Shown one piece after another: positions 23,867-34,274 of a DNA stretch of 64,000 nt (position 1 is the stretch's first letter; the number at the start of each line of letters is the position of its first letter). The DNA comes from Rugamonas aquatica (GTDB taxonomy: Bacteria; Pseudomonadota; Gammaproteobacteria; Burkholderiales; Burkholderiaceae_D). The stretch lies in assembly GCF_009380215.1 (NCBI RefSeq), contig NZ_WHUG01000008.1, forward strand, positions 124,001-188,000, read 5' to 3'. The notes beneath the pieces were generated by a model. It worked only from the letters and a program-made list of their open reading frames with translations. It had not been told where the DNA came from and ran no database searches. The position numbers and the translations under genes are program-made.

Positions 23867-25057
23867 ATGGATTTGAACTATTCGGCGGCGGATCTGGCGT
23901 TCCGTGACACGGCGCGCGCTTTTCTCGACGCTAACCTGCCCAGCGATCTGCAGAAGAAGGTCCGCAACCATCTGCGCCTGAATCGCCAGGACTACGTGCG
24001 CTGGCACCAGATCGTCGCCCGCCAGGGCTGGGCCGCGCCGGCCTGGCCGGTCGAACACGGCGGCCCGGGCTGGACCGCCACCCAGCGCCACATCTGGGAA
24101 GAAGAGTGCGCCCGCGCCGGTACGCCGCCCATCCTGCCGTTTGGCGTCAACATGGTGGCGCCGGTTATCATGGCTTTCGGTAACGAGGCGCAGAAGGCCC
24201 ACTATCTGCCGCGCATCCTCAGCTGCGAGGACTGGTGGTGCCAGGGTTACTCCGAACCCGGCTCCGGCTCCGACCTGGCCTCGCTGAAGACCACCGCCGA
24301 ACGCGACGGCGATCACTACATCGTCAACGGCCAGAAGACCTGGACCACGCTGGCCCAGCACGCCGACATGATCTTCTGCCTGGTCCGCACCGATAGCACC
24401 GTGCGCAAGCAGGAGGGCATCTCCTTCCTGCTGATCGACATGAAGACCCCCGGCATCACGATCCGCCCCATCATCATGCTCGATGAAGACCACGAGGTGA
24501 ACGAGGTCTTCTTCGACAACGTCAAGGTGCCGGTGCAAAACCTGATCGGCCAGGAAAGCAAGGGCTGGACCTACGCCAAATACCTGCTGGGCCACGAGCG
24601 CACCGGCATCGCCGCCGTCGGCCGCTCCAAGCGCGAGCTGCTGTTCCTGAAGAAGATCGCCTCCGAACACTACAAGCACGGCAAGCCGCTGCTGCAGGAT
24701 CCGGTCTACGCCGCCAAGGTGGCCAGCCTGGAAATCGAATTGATGGCGCTGGAAACCACGGTGCTGCGCGTGATTACCCGCGAGTCGCACGCGCCGGGCC
24801 CGGAAGCGTCGCTGCTGAAGGTGCGCGGTTCGGAAATCCAGCAACTGCTCACCGAGCTGATGGTCGAGGCCCTGGGCCCGGACGCGCTGCCCTTCGATAC
24901 CGACTACCTCGAAGGCAAGGCCGACCATGCCGTCACCGGCGATGACGCCGCCGCGCCGCTGGCCGGCTACTACTTCAATTTCCGCAAGACGTCGATCTAC
25001 GGCGGTTCGAACGAGATTCAGAAAAACATCATCACCCAGATGATCCTGGGACTGTAA
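23867..25057 (+). CDS. Acyl-CoA dehydrogenase, first subunit
   Basis: A 396-residue FAD enzyme oxidising acyl-CoA to enoyl-CoA. Family motifs are WCQGYSEPGSGSDLASL (flavin and substrate loop), GQKTWTT, and C-terminal IYGGSNEIQKNI. The three genes (two dehydrogenases and a MaoC hydratase) are 0-9 bp apart and form a beta-oxidation module. The first dehydrogenase has the complete C-terminal motif and is probably the catalytic one. Natural substrate is unknown. Confidence 0.93.
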   Translation: MDLNYSAADLAFRDTARAFLDANLPSDLQKKVRNHLRLNRQDYVRWHQIVARQGWAAPAWPVEHGGPGWTATQRHIWEEECARAGTPPILPFGVNMVAPVIMAFGNEAQKAHYLPRILSCEDWWCQGYSEPGSGSDLASLKTTAERDGDHYIVNGQKTWTTLAQHADMIFCLVRTDSTVRKQEGISFLLIDMKTPGITIRPIIMLDEDHEVNEVFFDNVKVPVQNLIGQESKGWTYAKYLLGHERTGIAAVGRSKRELLFLKKIASEHYKHGKPLLQDPVYAAKVASLEIELMALETTVLRVITRESHAPGPEASLLKVRGSEIQQLLTELMVEALGPDALPFDTDYLEGKADHAVTGDDAAAPLAGYYFNFRKTSIYGGSNEIQKNIITQMILGL

Positions 25058-25066
25058 GGGGCAGCG

Positions 25067-26206
25067 ATGGATTTTAATTTGAAAGAAGAACAGCAGCAGT
25101 TCGCCGACGCCCTGCGCCGCTGGGTCGACAAGGATTACGGCTTCGACGTGCGCCACCGCATCGTGCATTCGGCATCGGGCGTGTCCGACCTGGCCTGGAA
25201 CACGCTGGTCGAACTGGGCATGACGGCGCTGCCGGTGCCGGAAGAGCAGGGCGGCTTCGACGGCAGCGCGGTCGACCTGTGGGTGGTGATGCAGGAAATC
25301 GGCCGCGGCCTGGTGGTCGAGCCTTACTTCGCCACCGTCTGGGGCGCGCAATTCCTCAAGCTGGCCGGTAACCAGCACCATCTGCTGGAAGAAGTCGCCA
25401 GCGGCGAGCTGAAACTGGCTTGCGCGCTGGGCGAGAAGCACTCGCGCCATGAGCTGTCGGACATCAAGACCATCGCCAGCATCAACGGCGAAGGCTACCG
25501 CATCGACGGCACCAAGACCGTGGTGATCCACGGCGCCCAGGCCGGCGCGCTGATCGTCTCGGCCCGCAGCGCCGGCGCCCAGCGCGACACCAACGGCATC
25601 AGCCTGTTCGTGGTGCCGGCCGATACGCCGGGCGTGATCGTGCGCGACTACCGCACCATCGACGGCCAGCGCGCCGCCACCGTGCAGTTCAGCCATGTGG
25701 CGGTGCCGGCCTCGGCGCTCCTGGGCAAGCTGGGCGGCGGCTGGGAGATGCTGGACGAGGCGGCCGACTACGGCGCCAGCCTGCTGTGCGCGGAAGCGGT
25801 CGGCGCGATGGATGCGCTGTTCGCCGCCACGCTGGACTACCTGAAGACGCGCAAGCAGTTCGGCACGCCGATCGGCGGCTTCCAGGCGCTGCAGCACCGC
25901 ATGGCCGATATGTACATCCATCTGGAACAGGCGCGCTCGATGGCGATGCTGGCGGCGGCCCGCATGTCCTGCGGCGACGCCGAGGAACGCCGGCGCGTGG
26001 TGTCGGCGGCCAAGGTGCGGGTCGGCCAGGCGTCGAAGTTCCTGGGCCAGCAGGCGGTGCAGCTGCACGGCGGCATGGGCGTCACCGACGAACTGCCGGC
26101 CGCCCACCACTTCAAGCGGCTGGGCATGATCGAGCTGACCCTGGGCGATGTCGACCACCACCTGGAGCGCTTCATCGCCCAGCGCGGCTTCCAGCAGCAT
26201 TCCTGA
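25067..26206 (+). CDS. Acyl-CoA dehydrogenase, second subunit
   Basis: A 379-residue homolog of the preceding protein. It keeps the core fold (GYRIDGTKTVVIHG, RKQFGTPIGGFQALQHRMADM, QLHGGMGVTDELPAAHHFKR) but ends without a YGGSNEIQ-like segment. Paired dehydrogenase genes of this kind can form mixed tetramers with one active subunit, as known for mycobacterial cholesterol-side-chain enzymes. The same arrangement here is inference. Its stop overlaps the MaoC start (TGATG). Confidence 0.9.
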   Translation: MDFNLKEEQQQFADALRRWVDKDYGFDVRHRIVHSASGVSDLAWNTLVELGMTALPVPEEQGGFDGSAVDLWVVMQEIGRGLVVEPYFATVWGAQFLKLAGNQHHLLEEVASGELKLACALGEKHSRHELSDIKTIASINGEGYRIDGTKTVVIHGAQAGALIVSARSAGAQRDTNGISLFVVPADTPGVIVRDYRTIDGQRAATVQFSHVAVPASALLGKLGGGWEMLDEAADYGASLLCAEAVGAMDALFAATLDYLKTRKQFGTPIGGFQALQHRMADMYIHLEQARSMAMLAAARMSCGDAEERRRVVSAAKVRVGQASKFLGQQAVQLHGGMGVTDELPAAHHFKRLGMIELTLGDVDHHLERFIAQRGFQQHS

Positions 26207-26658
26207 TGCGCAGCTTCGCCAACCTGGCGGCCATGAAGGCCGAGATCGGCAATGAGGTGGCGGTGTCGGACTGGGTGGAGATCACCCAGCAGCGCATAGC
26301 CCTGTTCGCCGACGCCACCAGCGACCATCAGTGGATACACACCGACCCCGAACGGGCGGCGCGCGAATCGCCGTACGGCGCGACGGTGGCGCACGGCTTC
26401 CTGACGCTGGCGCTGCTGCCGGCCTTGCTGGTCAACGCGCTGCACATGGTGGACATGACGATGGGCCTGAACTACGGCCTGAACAAGGTGCGCTTTCCGG
26501 CGCCGGTGCCGGCCGGCAGCCGGGTGCGGGCGCGGCTGACCATCGCCGCCATCGACGATATCGCCGGCGGCGCGCAAATCCTGTGGGCGGTGGTGGTGGA
26601 GCGCGAGGGCGGCGACAAGCCGGTCTGCGTCGCCGAGTTCCTGATGCGCCGCGACTAA
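26206..26658 (+). CDS. MaoC-family (R)-specific enoyl-CoA hydratase
   Basis: A 150-residue hot-dog-fold protein. FADATSDHQWIHTDPERA carries the Asp/His catalytic pair of MaoC hydratases, and YGATVAHGFLTLALLP is the second conserved block. It would add water to the enoyl-CoA made by the two dehydrogenases. It starts within the previous stop codon and ends overlapping, tail to tail, the convergent diguanylate cyclase gene by 3 nt. Confidence 0.93.
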   Translation: MRSFANLAAMKAEIGNEVAVSDWVEITQQRIALFADATSDHQWIHTDPERAARESPYGATVAHGFLTLALLPALLVNALHMVDMTMGLNYGLNKVRFPAPVPAGSRVRARLTIAAIDDIAGGAQILWAVVVEREGGDKPVCVAEFLMRRD

Positions 26659-27581
26659 GGCGTCACGGTCGTGCAGTGGCGGTTGCGGCCGCCCTGCTTG
26701 GCGAGGTAGAGCTGCTTGTCGGCCAGCCGTATCAAGGCGTTGGCGTCGGTGGCGTCGAGCGGCGGCATCACGGTGCACACGCCCAGGCTGACGGTCACGT
26801 GCGGCGCAGTCGTCGAGGCCGCATGCGGCACCGCCAGCCTGCCGACCTCGTCGAGGATGCGGCGCGCCACCACGTCGGCGCCCTCGGCCGCTTCCTGCGG
26901 CAACAGCAAGATGAATTCCTCGCCGCCGTAGCGCGCCAGCATATCCTGCGGCCGCGACGCGCAGCGCGCCATCGCCGCGCTCACCTGTTGCAGGCACAGG
27001 TCGCCCGCCTGGTGGCCGTAGTGGTCGTTGTACAGCTTGAAGTGGTCGATGTCGATCATGATGACCGACAGCGGCAGGCCGGCGCGCGCGCAGCGGCGCC
27101 ATTCGGCGTCGAGGGTGTCGTTGAAGCTGCGGCGGTTGGCCACGCCGGTCAGGCCGTCGGTCATGCTCAGTTCGCGCATGGCGTCGGCCTGGCGCTTGAT
27201 GGTCAGCTGGCTGCGCACGCGGGCGCGCACCACCGCCACGTTGAAGGGCTTGCTGATGAAGTCGACCGCGCCCGCTTCCAGCGCGCGGGTTTCGTCTTCC
27301 GGCTGGCTCAGCGCGGTGACGAAGATCACCGGGATGTCCTGCAAGCGCGGCGAGGCCTGCAGCGCCGCGCACACCGCGTAGCCGTCCATGCCGGGCATGA
27401 CGGCGTCCAGCAGGATCAGGTCGGGCTGCTGCTCCAGCGCCAGTTCCAGCGCCTTCTCGCCGTCCAGCGCGAACAGCACTTCATGCTCGTCACGCAGGGC
27501 GTGGTGCAGGATCTGGATGTTTTCCATGGCGTCGTCGACCACGAGTATGCGTCCATTCCTGGCCAGGTCGGTCCAACTCAT
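26655..27581 (-). CDS. Response regulator with GGDEF diguanylate cyclase output
   Basis: A 308-residue protein. Residues 10-125 are a receiver domain (VVDDAMEN, phospho-acceptor Asp in LILLDAVMPGMDG, Lys in SKPF). Residues about 140-305 form a GGDEF domain with active YGGEEF and an inhibitory-site RPQD five residues before it, so it should make cyclic di-GMP with product inhibition. The ATG overlaps the stop of the hybrid kinase (ATGA), making it the probable partner. Confidence 0.94.
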   Translation of the reverse strand: MSWTDLARNGRILVVDDAMENIQILHHALRDEHEVLFALDGEKALELALEQQPDLILLDAVMPGMDGYAVCAALQASPRLQDIPVIFVTALSQPEDETRALEAGAVDFISKPFNVAVVRARVRSQLTIKRQADAMRELSMTDGLTGVANRRSFNDTLDAEWRRCARAGLPLSVIMIDIDHFKLYNDHYGHQAGDLCLQQVSAAMARCASRPQDMLARYGGEEFILLLPQEAAEGADVVARRILDEVGRLAVPHAASTTAPHVTVSLGVCTVMPPLDATDANALIRLADKQLYLAKQGGRNRHCTTVTP

Positions 27582-30500
27582 GCACTTTCCTTTCGCTGCA
27601 ACATGTCTTCCACCATTTTCTGCGCCGCCTTGAAGTTCAGCGTTTCGACCGCCTCCGCCAGAGCCCGAACCGGCTCCGCCGCGGACAGCGCGGGCCGCAG
27701 CTGCTGGAAATGCTCCAAGGCTTTCAAGTTGTTATTCTGAAGCAAACTTTGCAACTCCGCCAGCTTTTGCGGCAAGTCATGCGCGACCGTGTTGCTGGCG
27801 GGCTGGTCCGCAGCCGGCGCCGACAGCTGGCGGGCGCCGTCCGCCACCCGTTGCAGCGCCTGTTCCAGCGGTTCCAGCGCGGCCAGCAGCACGGCCGCGC
27901 CGGCGTCCTGGCGCAGGGCCGTCTCGACCGCTGCGGTCAGGCCGGCGACCTCGCCGGCGCCCAGGTTGGCGGCCACGCCGCGCACCTTGTGGCAGCAGGC
28001 CTGCGCTTCGGCCAGCCGGGTCTCGCTGTCGCTGGCGAACAGCCGCGCCAGCGACGTGGCGGCGTCGCCGTAGTCGGTGGCGAAGCGGTGCAGCGCCTGG
28101 TGGTATTTGACTTCGTCGCCGGACCAGCGCTGCAGGCCGGTCTTCTGGTTCAGCACGCGGGCGCGCGCCGGCGCGTCGGCCGCGGCCGGCGCCTGCTCCA
28201 GCGGCGGCAGCGCCATCACGCGGGCGATCTCGTGCGACAGCGCATACCAGTCCACCGGCTTGGAGGCGAAGCCGTTCATGCCGGCGGCGGCGGCGGCCTC
28301 GCGGTGCGCGGCCAGCACGCTGGCCGTCATGGCGACGATGGGGACGGCCGGCGCGCCGGCTTGCCGCTCGCGGGCGCGGATGGCGCGCGTGGCGGCCAGG
28401 CCGTCCATCTGCGGCATCTGCATGTCCATCAGGATCAGGTCGTAGCTGCGCTCGGCCGACATGCGCAGCGCGGCGGCGCCGTCGCCGGCGCGCTCCAGCG
28501 TGTGGCCGCGCTTGTTCATCAGCAGGGTCAGCAGCTCCAGGTTCTGCGGCACGTCGTCGGCCGCCAGCACGCGCAGCGGCGGCAGCGGATAGGCGGTGCG
28601 CTCGGCGCTCTGGCTGCCGTCGTTGCGGGCCGGCTCCAGCGGCAGCGTCAGGTGGAAGGTGGTGCCCACGCCGGGCGTGCTCTCGGCCCACAGCTTGCCG
28701 CCCATCAGCGCCACCAGCTGGCGGCTGATGGTGGTGCCCAGGCCGGTGCCGCCGAAGCGCCGCGTCATCGAGGGGTCGGCCTGGGTGAAGGGATCGAAGA
28801 TCGCTTCCAGCCGCTCCGGCGCGATGCCGATGCCGGTGTCCTGCACGGCGATCTGCAGCTGGCCCTGGGCCGCGCCGGCGCGCAGGCTGATGGTGCCGGC
28901 GGCGGTGAACTTGATGGCGTTGTCGAGCAGGTTGCCGAGGATCTGGCGCATGCGCAGCTCGTCGCCGTGCAGCCAGGCCGGCAGCGACGGGGCGTAGACG
29001 ATGTCGATGGCCAGGCCCTTGCTGCGGGCGTTGCTGCCGAAGGTGGAGGCCAGTTCGTCGATCAGGCCGAGCAGGCTGTAGTCGTCCGGCTCCAGCTCCA
29101 CCGCGCCCTTGTCCAGCTTGGCGGTGTCGAGGATTTCGTTGAGCAGGCGCAGCAGCGAGCGGCCTTCCTTGCGCACCGTGTCCAGGTGGCGCCGCTGGCT
29201 GTCGTCGAGTTCGGTGTCCAGCAGCACGTCGGTGAAGCCGAGGATGGCGTTCATCGGCGTGCGGATTTCATGGCTCATGTTGGCGACAAAGCTGGCGCGC
29301 GCGGCGGCCGCCTGCTCGGCCGTCTCCTTGGCCTTGCGCAGCTGCTGCTCCATCTGGCGGCGCTCGCTGATGTCGAGGATGACGCCGTCGATCCAGCGCA
29401 GTTCGGGATCGCTCTCGTCCTGGGTGACGGCGCCGTGCTCCCACATCCAGCTGGTGTGGCCGTCGGCGTGGCGCAGCCGGTACTCGACCTGGTAGGCGCT
29501 CAGTTCGTCGACGGCGCGGTCGATCTCGGCCTCGACGCCGGCGCGGTCTTCCGACACGATCAGGCTGCCCAGCGTGCGGCTGCGGCCGTCGCCGACGAAG
29601 TCGCTGGCCGGGTAGCCGGCCAGGCGCTCGATGCCGTCGCTGACGAAGGCCGGCGGCGCGTCGAAGCGCATGCTGCTGCGGAAGGAGATGCCGGGGATGT
29701 TGCCGATCAGCGAGCGGAACTGCTGCTCGCTGTCGCGCAGCGCCTGCATGATGGCGCGCCGTTCGCTGATGTCGGTGATGAACAGCACGAACAGGTCGCG
29801 CTCGGCCAGCCGCGCGTGGCCCAGCGCGCGCCGGATCGGCACTTTGCTGCGGTCCTTGCGCAGCGCGATCACTTCGCTGCCCTGGCCGGGGATGGCCGAG
29901 TTCTCGGTGCGCAGGTAGTTGAGCAGGCCGTCCTGTTCGGAGCGCTGGGTGTCGTCCATCAGCAGGCGGATGTTGCGGCCGACGATTTCATCGCGGCGCC
30001 AGCCGAAGATGCGCTCGGCCGAGGCATTGAATTCATGGATCACGCCGGCGCGGTCGACGGTGACCACGCCGTCGATGGTGGTGGTGAGCAGGGCGCGCAT
30101 CCAGGCTTCGCTCTCGCTTTTCTGGCGGAACAGTTCGCGGTAGCGCAGCAGGCCGTTGGCCGACATGATGAAGATGGTGATGGCGACCGTGATCAGCGAG
30201 ATCGCCAGCGCCAGGAAGGTGCTGCTTTGTTCGGGCGCGGCGCCGCTCTGCGGCTGGCCGGCGAAGCGCGCGGCCGCCATGCCGGTGTAGTGCATGCCGG
30301 CGATGGCGCAGCCCATGACGGTGGCGCTGATTACACCCAGCACGCTGGACGGCAGGCGGGTGTGCAGGCGCAGGCCGAAGCGCACCCACAGCGCCAGCGT
30401 GGCCAGCACCACGGCCACCACGATGGACAGGCCGAACATCATGGGATCGTAGTACAGGTCGAAGGCCATGCGCATCGCGGCCATGCCGGTGTAGTGCATG

Positions 30501-30916
30501 GCGCCGATGCCGGCGCCGACCAGCAGGCCGCCGGTCAGCAGCGAGCCGGTGCCGAGCTGGCGGCGGCTGATGATGGACAGCGCGATGCCGGAAGCGGCCA
30601 GGCTGGGCAGCACGGACAGCATGGTGACGACGTGGTCGTAGTCGACCGCCGTGCACAGGTTGAAGGCCAGCATGCCGATGAAGTGCATGGCCCAGACACC
30701 GCAGCCCAGCGCTAGGCTGCCGGTGCCGAGCATGATGGCGCGCAGGCCGCGGCTCTTGCTGGACTGGGCCTGGGCGACCACCTGCAATCCCATCCATGAG
30801 GAAAAGATGGCTATCAAGATGGAAAGCAGTACCAGGGTCGGCGTGTAGCTGCCGTATTGGATCAGCGTGGGATCGGCGGGGCGCGCGAACAGCTGCAGGA
30901 GAGTATCGAGATTCAT
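27578..30916 (-). CDS. MHYT-domain hybrid sensor histidine kinase
   Basis: A 1112-residue kinase; ATG 30916 is chosen because the longer frame runs into the dispersed repeat. The N-terminal MHYT domain has seven helices and the motifs MHFIGM, MHYTGM and MHYTGM, thought to bind copper and sense oxygen, CO or NO. Then come two PAS domains with PAC, a HisKA domain (MSHEIRTPMN), HATPase, a receiver (LILMDMQMPQMDG) and a C-terminal Hpt domain (CHKVRGVAANLG). Phosphate would flow His-Asp-His to the coupled GGDEF regulator. Confidence 0.94.
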   Translation of the reverse strand: MNLDTLLQLFARPADPTLIQYGSYTPTLVLLSILIAIFSSWMGLQVVAQAQSSKSRGLRAIMLGTGSLALGCGVWAMHFIGMLAFNLCTAVDYDHVVTMLSVLPSLAASGIALSIISRRQLGTGSLLTGGLLVGAGIGAMHYTGMAAMRMAFDLYYDPMMFGLSIVVAVVLATLALWVRFGLRLHTRLPSSVLGVISATVMGCAIAGMHYTGMAAARFAGQPQSGAAPEQSSTFLALAISLITVAITIFIMSANGLLRYRELFRQKSESEAWMRALLTTTIDGVVTVDRAGVIHEFNASAERIFGWRRDEIVGRNIRLLMDDTQRSEQDGLLNYLRTENSAIPGQGSEVIALRKDRSKVPIRRALGHARLAERDLFVLFITDISERRAIMQALRDSEQQFRSLIGNIPGISFRSSMRFDAPPAFVSDGIERLAGYPASDFVGDGRSRTLGSLIVSEDRAGVEAEIDRAVDELSAYQVEYRLRHADGHTSWMWEHGAVTQDESDPELRWIDGVILDISERRQMEQQLRKAKETAEQAAAARASFVANMSHEIRTPMNAILGFTDVLLDTELDDSQRRHLDTVRKEGRSLLRLLNEILDTAKLDKGAVELEPDDYSLLGLIDELASTFGSNARSKGLAIDIVYAPSLPAWLHGDELRMRQILGNLLDNAIKFTAAGTISLRAGAAQGQLQIAVQDTGIGIAPERLEAIFDPFTQADPSMTRRFGGTGLGTTISRQLVALMGGKLWAESTPGVGTTFHLTLPLEPARNDGSQSAERTAYPLPPLRVLAADDVPQNLELLTLLMNKRGHTLERAGDGAAALRMSAERSYDLILMDMQMPQMDGLAATRAIRARERQAGAPAVPIVAMTASVLAAHREAAAAAGMNGFASKPVDWYALSHEIARVMALPPLEQAPAAADAPARARVLNQKTGLQRWSGDEVKYHQALHRFATDYGDAATSLARLFASDSETRLAEAQACCHKVRGVAANLGAGEVAGLTAAVETALRQDAGAAVLLAALEPLEQALQRVADGARQLSAPAADQPASNTVAHDLPQKLAELQSLLQNNNLKALEHFQQLRPALSAAEPVRALAEAVETLNFKAAQKMVEDMLQRKESA

Positions 30917-30964
30917 AAGGTTTCCGCTGATGCGAACTGGGCACAGCAGAAACCTTATCACATA

Positions 30965-31060
30965 AAATCCGGGGTCAGGTCTGACATTTGGACACGAGCT
31001 CAACCGTAACATGCGTTAGGGTTGAGCTCGTGTCCAAATGTCAGACCTGACCCCGGATTT
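30965..31060. repeat. Dispersed long inverted repeat, copy 2
   Basis: Arms of about 40 nt begin AAATCCGGGGTCAGGTCTGA and end in the reverse complement, leaving a small loop. Compared with copy 1, the A at the eighth position of the GGGGTCAAG arm is G here, and the partner base in the other arm has changed to match, a compensatory pair. It lies 2 bp beyond the hydrolase stop codon and about 50 bp before the MHYT kinase start. Confidence 0.88.
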
Positions 31061-31062
31061 AA

Positions 31063-32037
31063 TCAGGATTTGGCGAAGGCCAGGAAATCGGCGTTGAACT
31101 GTTCCTTGTGGGTGTCGGTCAAACCGTGCGGCGCGCCAGGGTAGGTAATCAGCTTGGCGTGCTTGACGATGGCGGCCGAGGCGCGGCCGGCGGCGTTGAT
31201 CGGCACGATCTGGTCGTCCTCGCCGTGGATCACCAGCGTCGGCTTGTCGAACTTTTTCAGGTCGTCGCGGAAGTCGGTTTCGGAGAAGGCCTTGATCGAG
31301 TCATAGGTGTTCTTGTGGCCGGCCTGCATGCCCTGCGCGTACCAGGCGTCGATGATGCCCTGCGACGGCTTGGCGCCCGGACGGTTGTAGTTGTAGAACG
31401 GACCCGAGGCGATGTCCAGGTACAGCTGCGCGCGGTTGGCGACCGAGGCGGCGCGGATGCCGTCGAACACTGCGATCGGCAGGCCGCCCGGATTGCTGTC
31501 GGTCTTCAGCATCAGCGGCGGCACGGCCGAGATCAGGCCCAGCTTGGCGATGCGCTTGGTGCCGTGACGGCCCACGTAGCGCGCCACTTCACCGCCGCCG
31601 GTCGAGAAGCCGGCCAGGATGATGTTGTGCAGATCCAGCGCTTCGATCAGCTGCGCCAGGTCGTCGGCGTAGTGGTCCATGTCGTTGCCGTCCCAGGGCT
31701 GGCTCGAACGGCCGTGGCCGCGGCGGTCATGGGTGATGACGCGGAAGCCGTTGTTGGCCAGGTGGAAGGCGGCCGATTCCCAGCTGTCGGCGTTCAGCGG
31801 CCAGCCGTGGCTCAGGATCACCGGCTGGCCGGCGCGCGGGCCCCAATCCTTGTAGTAGATCTCGACGCCGTCGCGGGTGGTGATGGTGCTGCCGTGCTTT
31901 TGCACCTTGGCGCCGGCGCCTGCTGCATGGCTGTCGCTGCTGACGGTGGCCAGCGGCAGGGCGGCCACGGCGGCGGCTGCGCCGACCATGGCGGAACGGC
32001 GGGATGGATTGACTTGCGGGCTTGCGCTGCTGGACAT
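31063..32037 (-). CDS. Alpha/beta hydrolase, non-heme chloroperoxidase/arylesterase type
   Basis: A 324-residue protein. The N-terminus (NPSRRSAMVGAAAAVAALP) looks like a twin-arginine or Sec leader. The mature part has HGWPLNADSW (oxyanion), HDRRGHGRSSQPW, nucleophile GFSTGGGE, acid in HGEDDQIVP and His in APHGLTD, the full set of perhydrolase/non-heme chloroperoxidases. Export is unusual but seen in related enzymes. Physiological substrate unknown. It is followed directly by the inverted repeat. Confidence 0.9.
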   Translation of the reverse strand: MSSSASPQVNPSRRSAMVGAAAAVAALPLATVSSDSHAAGAGAKVQKHGSTITTRDGVEIYYKDWGPRAGQPVILSHGWPLNADSWESAAFHLANNGFRVITHDRRGHGRSSQPWDGNDMDHYADDLAQLIEALDLHNIILAGFSTGGGEVARYVGRHGTKRIAKLGLISAVPPLMLKTDSNPGGLPIAVFDGIRAASVANRAQLYLDIASGPFYNYNRPGAKPSQGIIDAWYAQGMQAGHKNTYDSIKAFSETDFRDDLKKFDKPTLVIHGEDDQIVPINAAGRASAAIVKHAKLITYPGAPHGLTDTHKEQFNADFLAFAKS

Positions 32038-32198
32038 GATGACTTCCTATGAGGGTGAGTGATGAAGCCATGGTAGGGCGGTTTTTCCACGCCGGGAACG
32101 CCCATACGTGCAATCCCGGATTGCGACTTTGCACATACCGCGATGGGGGCGCCGCCGTCTCCGTCCAAGGGGAGAGCCGGGGCTTAAGACTTGCATGA

Positions 32199-32226
32199 TT
32201 GCATTCTTTGCAAAACTCCATATACT
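32199..32226 (+). promoter_or_regulatory. Promoter of the MacAB-like exporter operon
   Basis: TTGCAT and TATACT are 16 bp apart. Transcription would start near 32232. Confidence 0.55.
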
Positions 32227-32279
32227 TGGCGAGCTGATCCGCATATCGACGGATCTCACCTATGGGATGTGTAGAGACG

Positions 32280-33511
32280 ATGGCTTTCCTGACCAAGAAG
32301 AAGATCGCGCTGGCCGTCGGCCTGCTCGTTATCGGCGGCGCCAGCGCCGCCTGGTACTCCAAAAGCAAGGCCCCGGTGGTCGAGGCGCCGCGCTTCCGCG
32401 TGGCCGCCGCCGACACCGGCAACATCACGCAGACGGTGACGGCCACCGGCACCATCAACCCGGTGGCGCTGATTAACATCGGCTCGCAGGTGTCGGGCAC
32501 GGTGAGCGAACTGAAGGCGGATTTCAACGACCACGTGCAAAAGGGCCAGGTGCTGCTCAAGCTGGACCCGACCATCTTCAACGCCCAGATCCGCCAGGTC
32601 GAGGCGCAACTGGCGTCGGCGCGGGCCAGCCTGCGCCTGGCGCAGGCCACCCACCAGCGCAACCAGACGCTGGTGACGCAAAGCTTCATCTCGCCGCTGG
32701 CGCTGGACCAGTCCAAGCGCGAGGTCGACGTGGCCCAGGCCAATATCCAGCTGGCGCAGGCGCAGCTGGCGCGCGCCCAGGCCGACCTCGACAACAGCGT
32801 GATCCGCTCGCCGATCGACGGCGTCATCATCAAGCGCACGGTGGACCTGGGCCAGACCGTGGCCGCCTCGTTCACCACGCCGACCTTGTTCCAGATCGCC
32901 CGCGACCTGACCAAGATGCAGATCGACACCAGCGTTTCCGAGGCCGATGTCGGCGCGCTGAAGGATGGGCAGGCGGCCCGCTTCGTGGTCGACGCCTATC
33001 CGGACAAGGAGTTCGAGGCGCGCATGCGCCAGTTCCGCCTGGCCGCCAACGTGGTGCAGAACGTCGTCACCTACAACGTGGTGCTGGACGTGGACAACAA
33101 GGAAGAGCTGCTCAAGCCGGGCATGACGGCCCAGGTGCGCCTGCTGGTCGGCAACCGCCAGCAGGTGCTGCGCATCCCGACCGCCGCGCTGCGCTTCCGT
33201 CTCAGCGACGAGGAAGTCGAGAAGCAGGCCAAGAAGGACAAGGCGGCCGCCGCCAAGGCCGGCAGCGCCAGCGCGTCGGCCGCCGCCGTGGCCGTGGTCG
33301 AAGCGCCGCAGGAGGATGACGCCGCCTTCCGCAGCAAGAGCGAACTGGCGCGCTCGTTCAAGATCTACACCATGGACGACAAGAACAACCCGGTGGCCAG
33401 GGATATCAAGATCGGCCTGTCCAACTTCCGCTACACCGAGGTGGTGGGCGGCGAGCTGAAAAAAGGCGACAAGGTCATCACCCGCGCCATCAATGAAAAG
33501 CCGGGTGATCT

Positions 33512-33515
<4 letters not shown>
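32280..33515 (+). CDS. MacA-like periplasmic adaptor of an ABC exporter
   Basis: A 411-residue membrane-fusion protein. ATG 32280 has AGAGA before it; an ATG at 32262 is an alternative. A single N-terminal anchor (KKIALAVGLLVIGGASAAWY) precedes a lipoyl half (VTATGTINPVALINIGSQVSG), a long coiled coil (about 100-180, EAQLASARASLRLAQ), the second lipoyl half and beta-barrel, and a membrane-proximal domain. An Ala/Lys-rich insert lies at about 315-345. It links the MacB-like transporter to an outer-membrane channel, which is not encoded here. Its stop overlaps the next gene. Confidence 0.92.
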
Positions 33516-34258
<743 letters not shown>

Positions 34259-34274
34259 ACCATATAAAACAATC

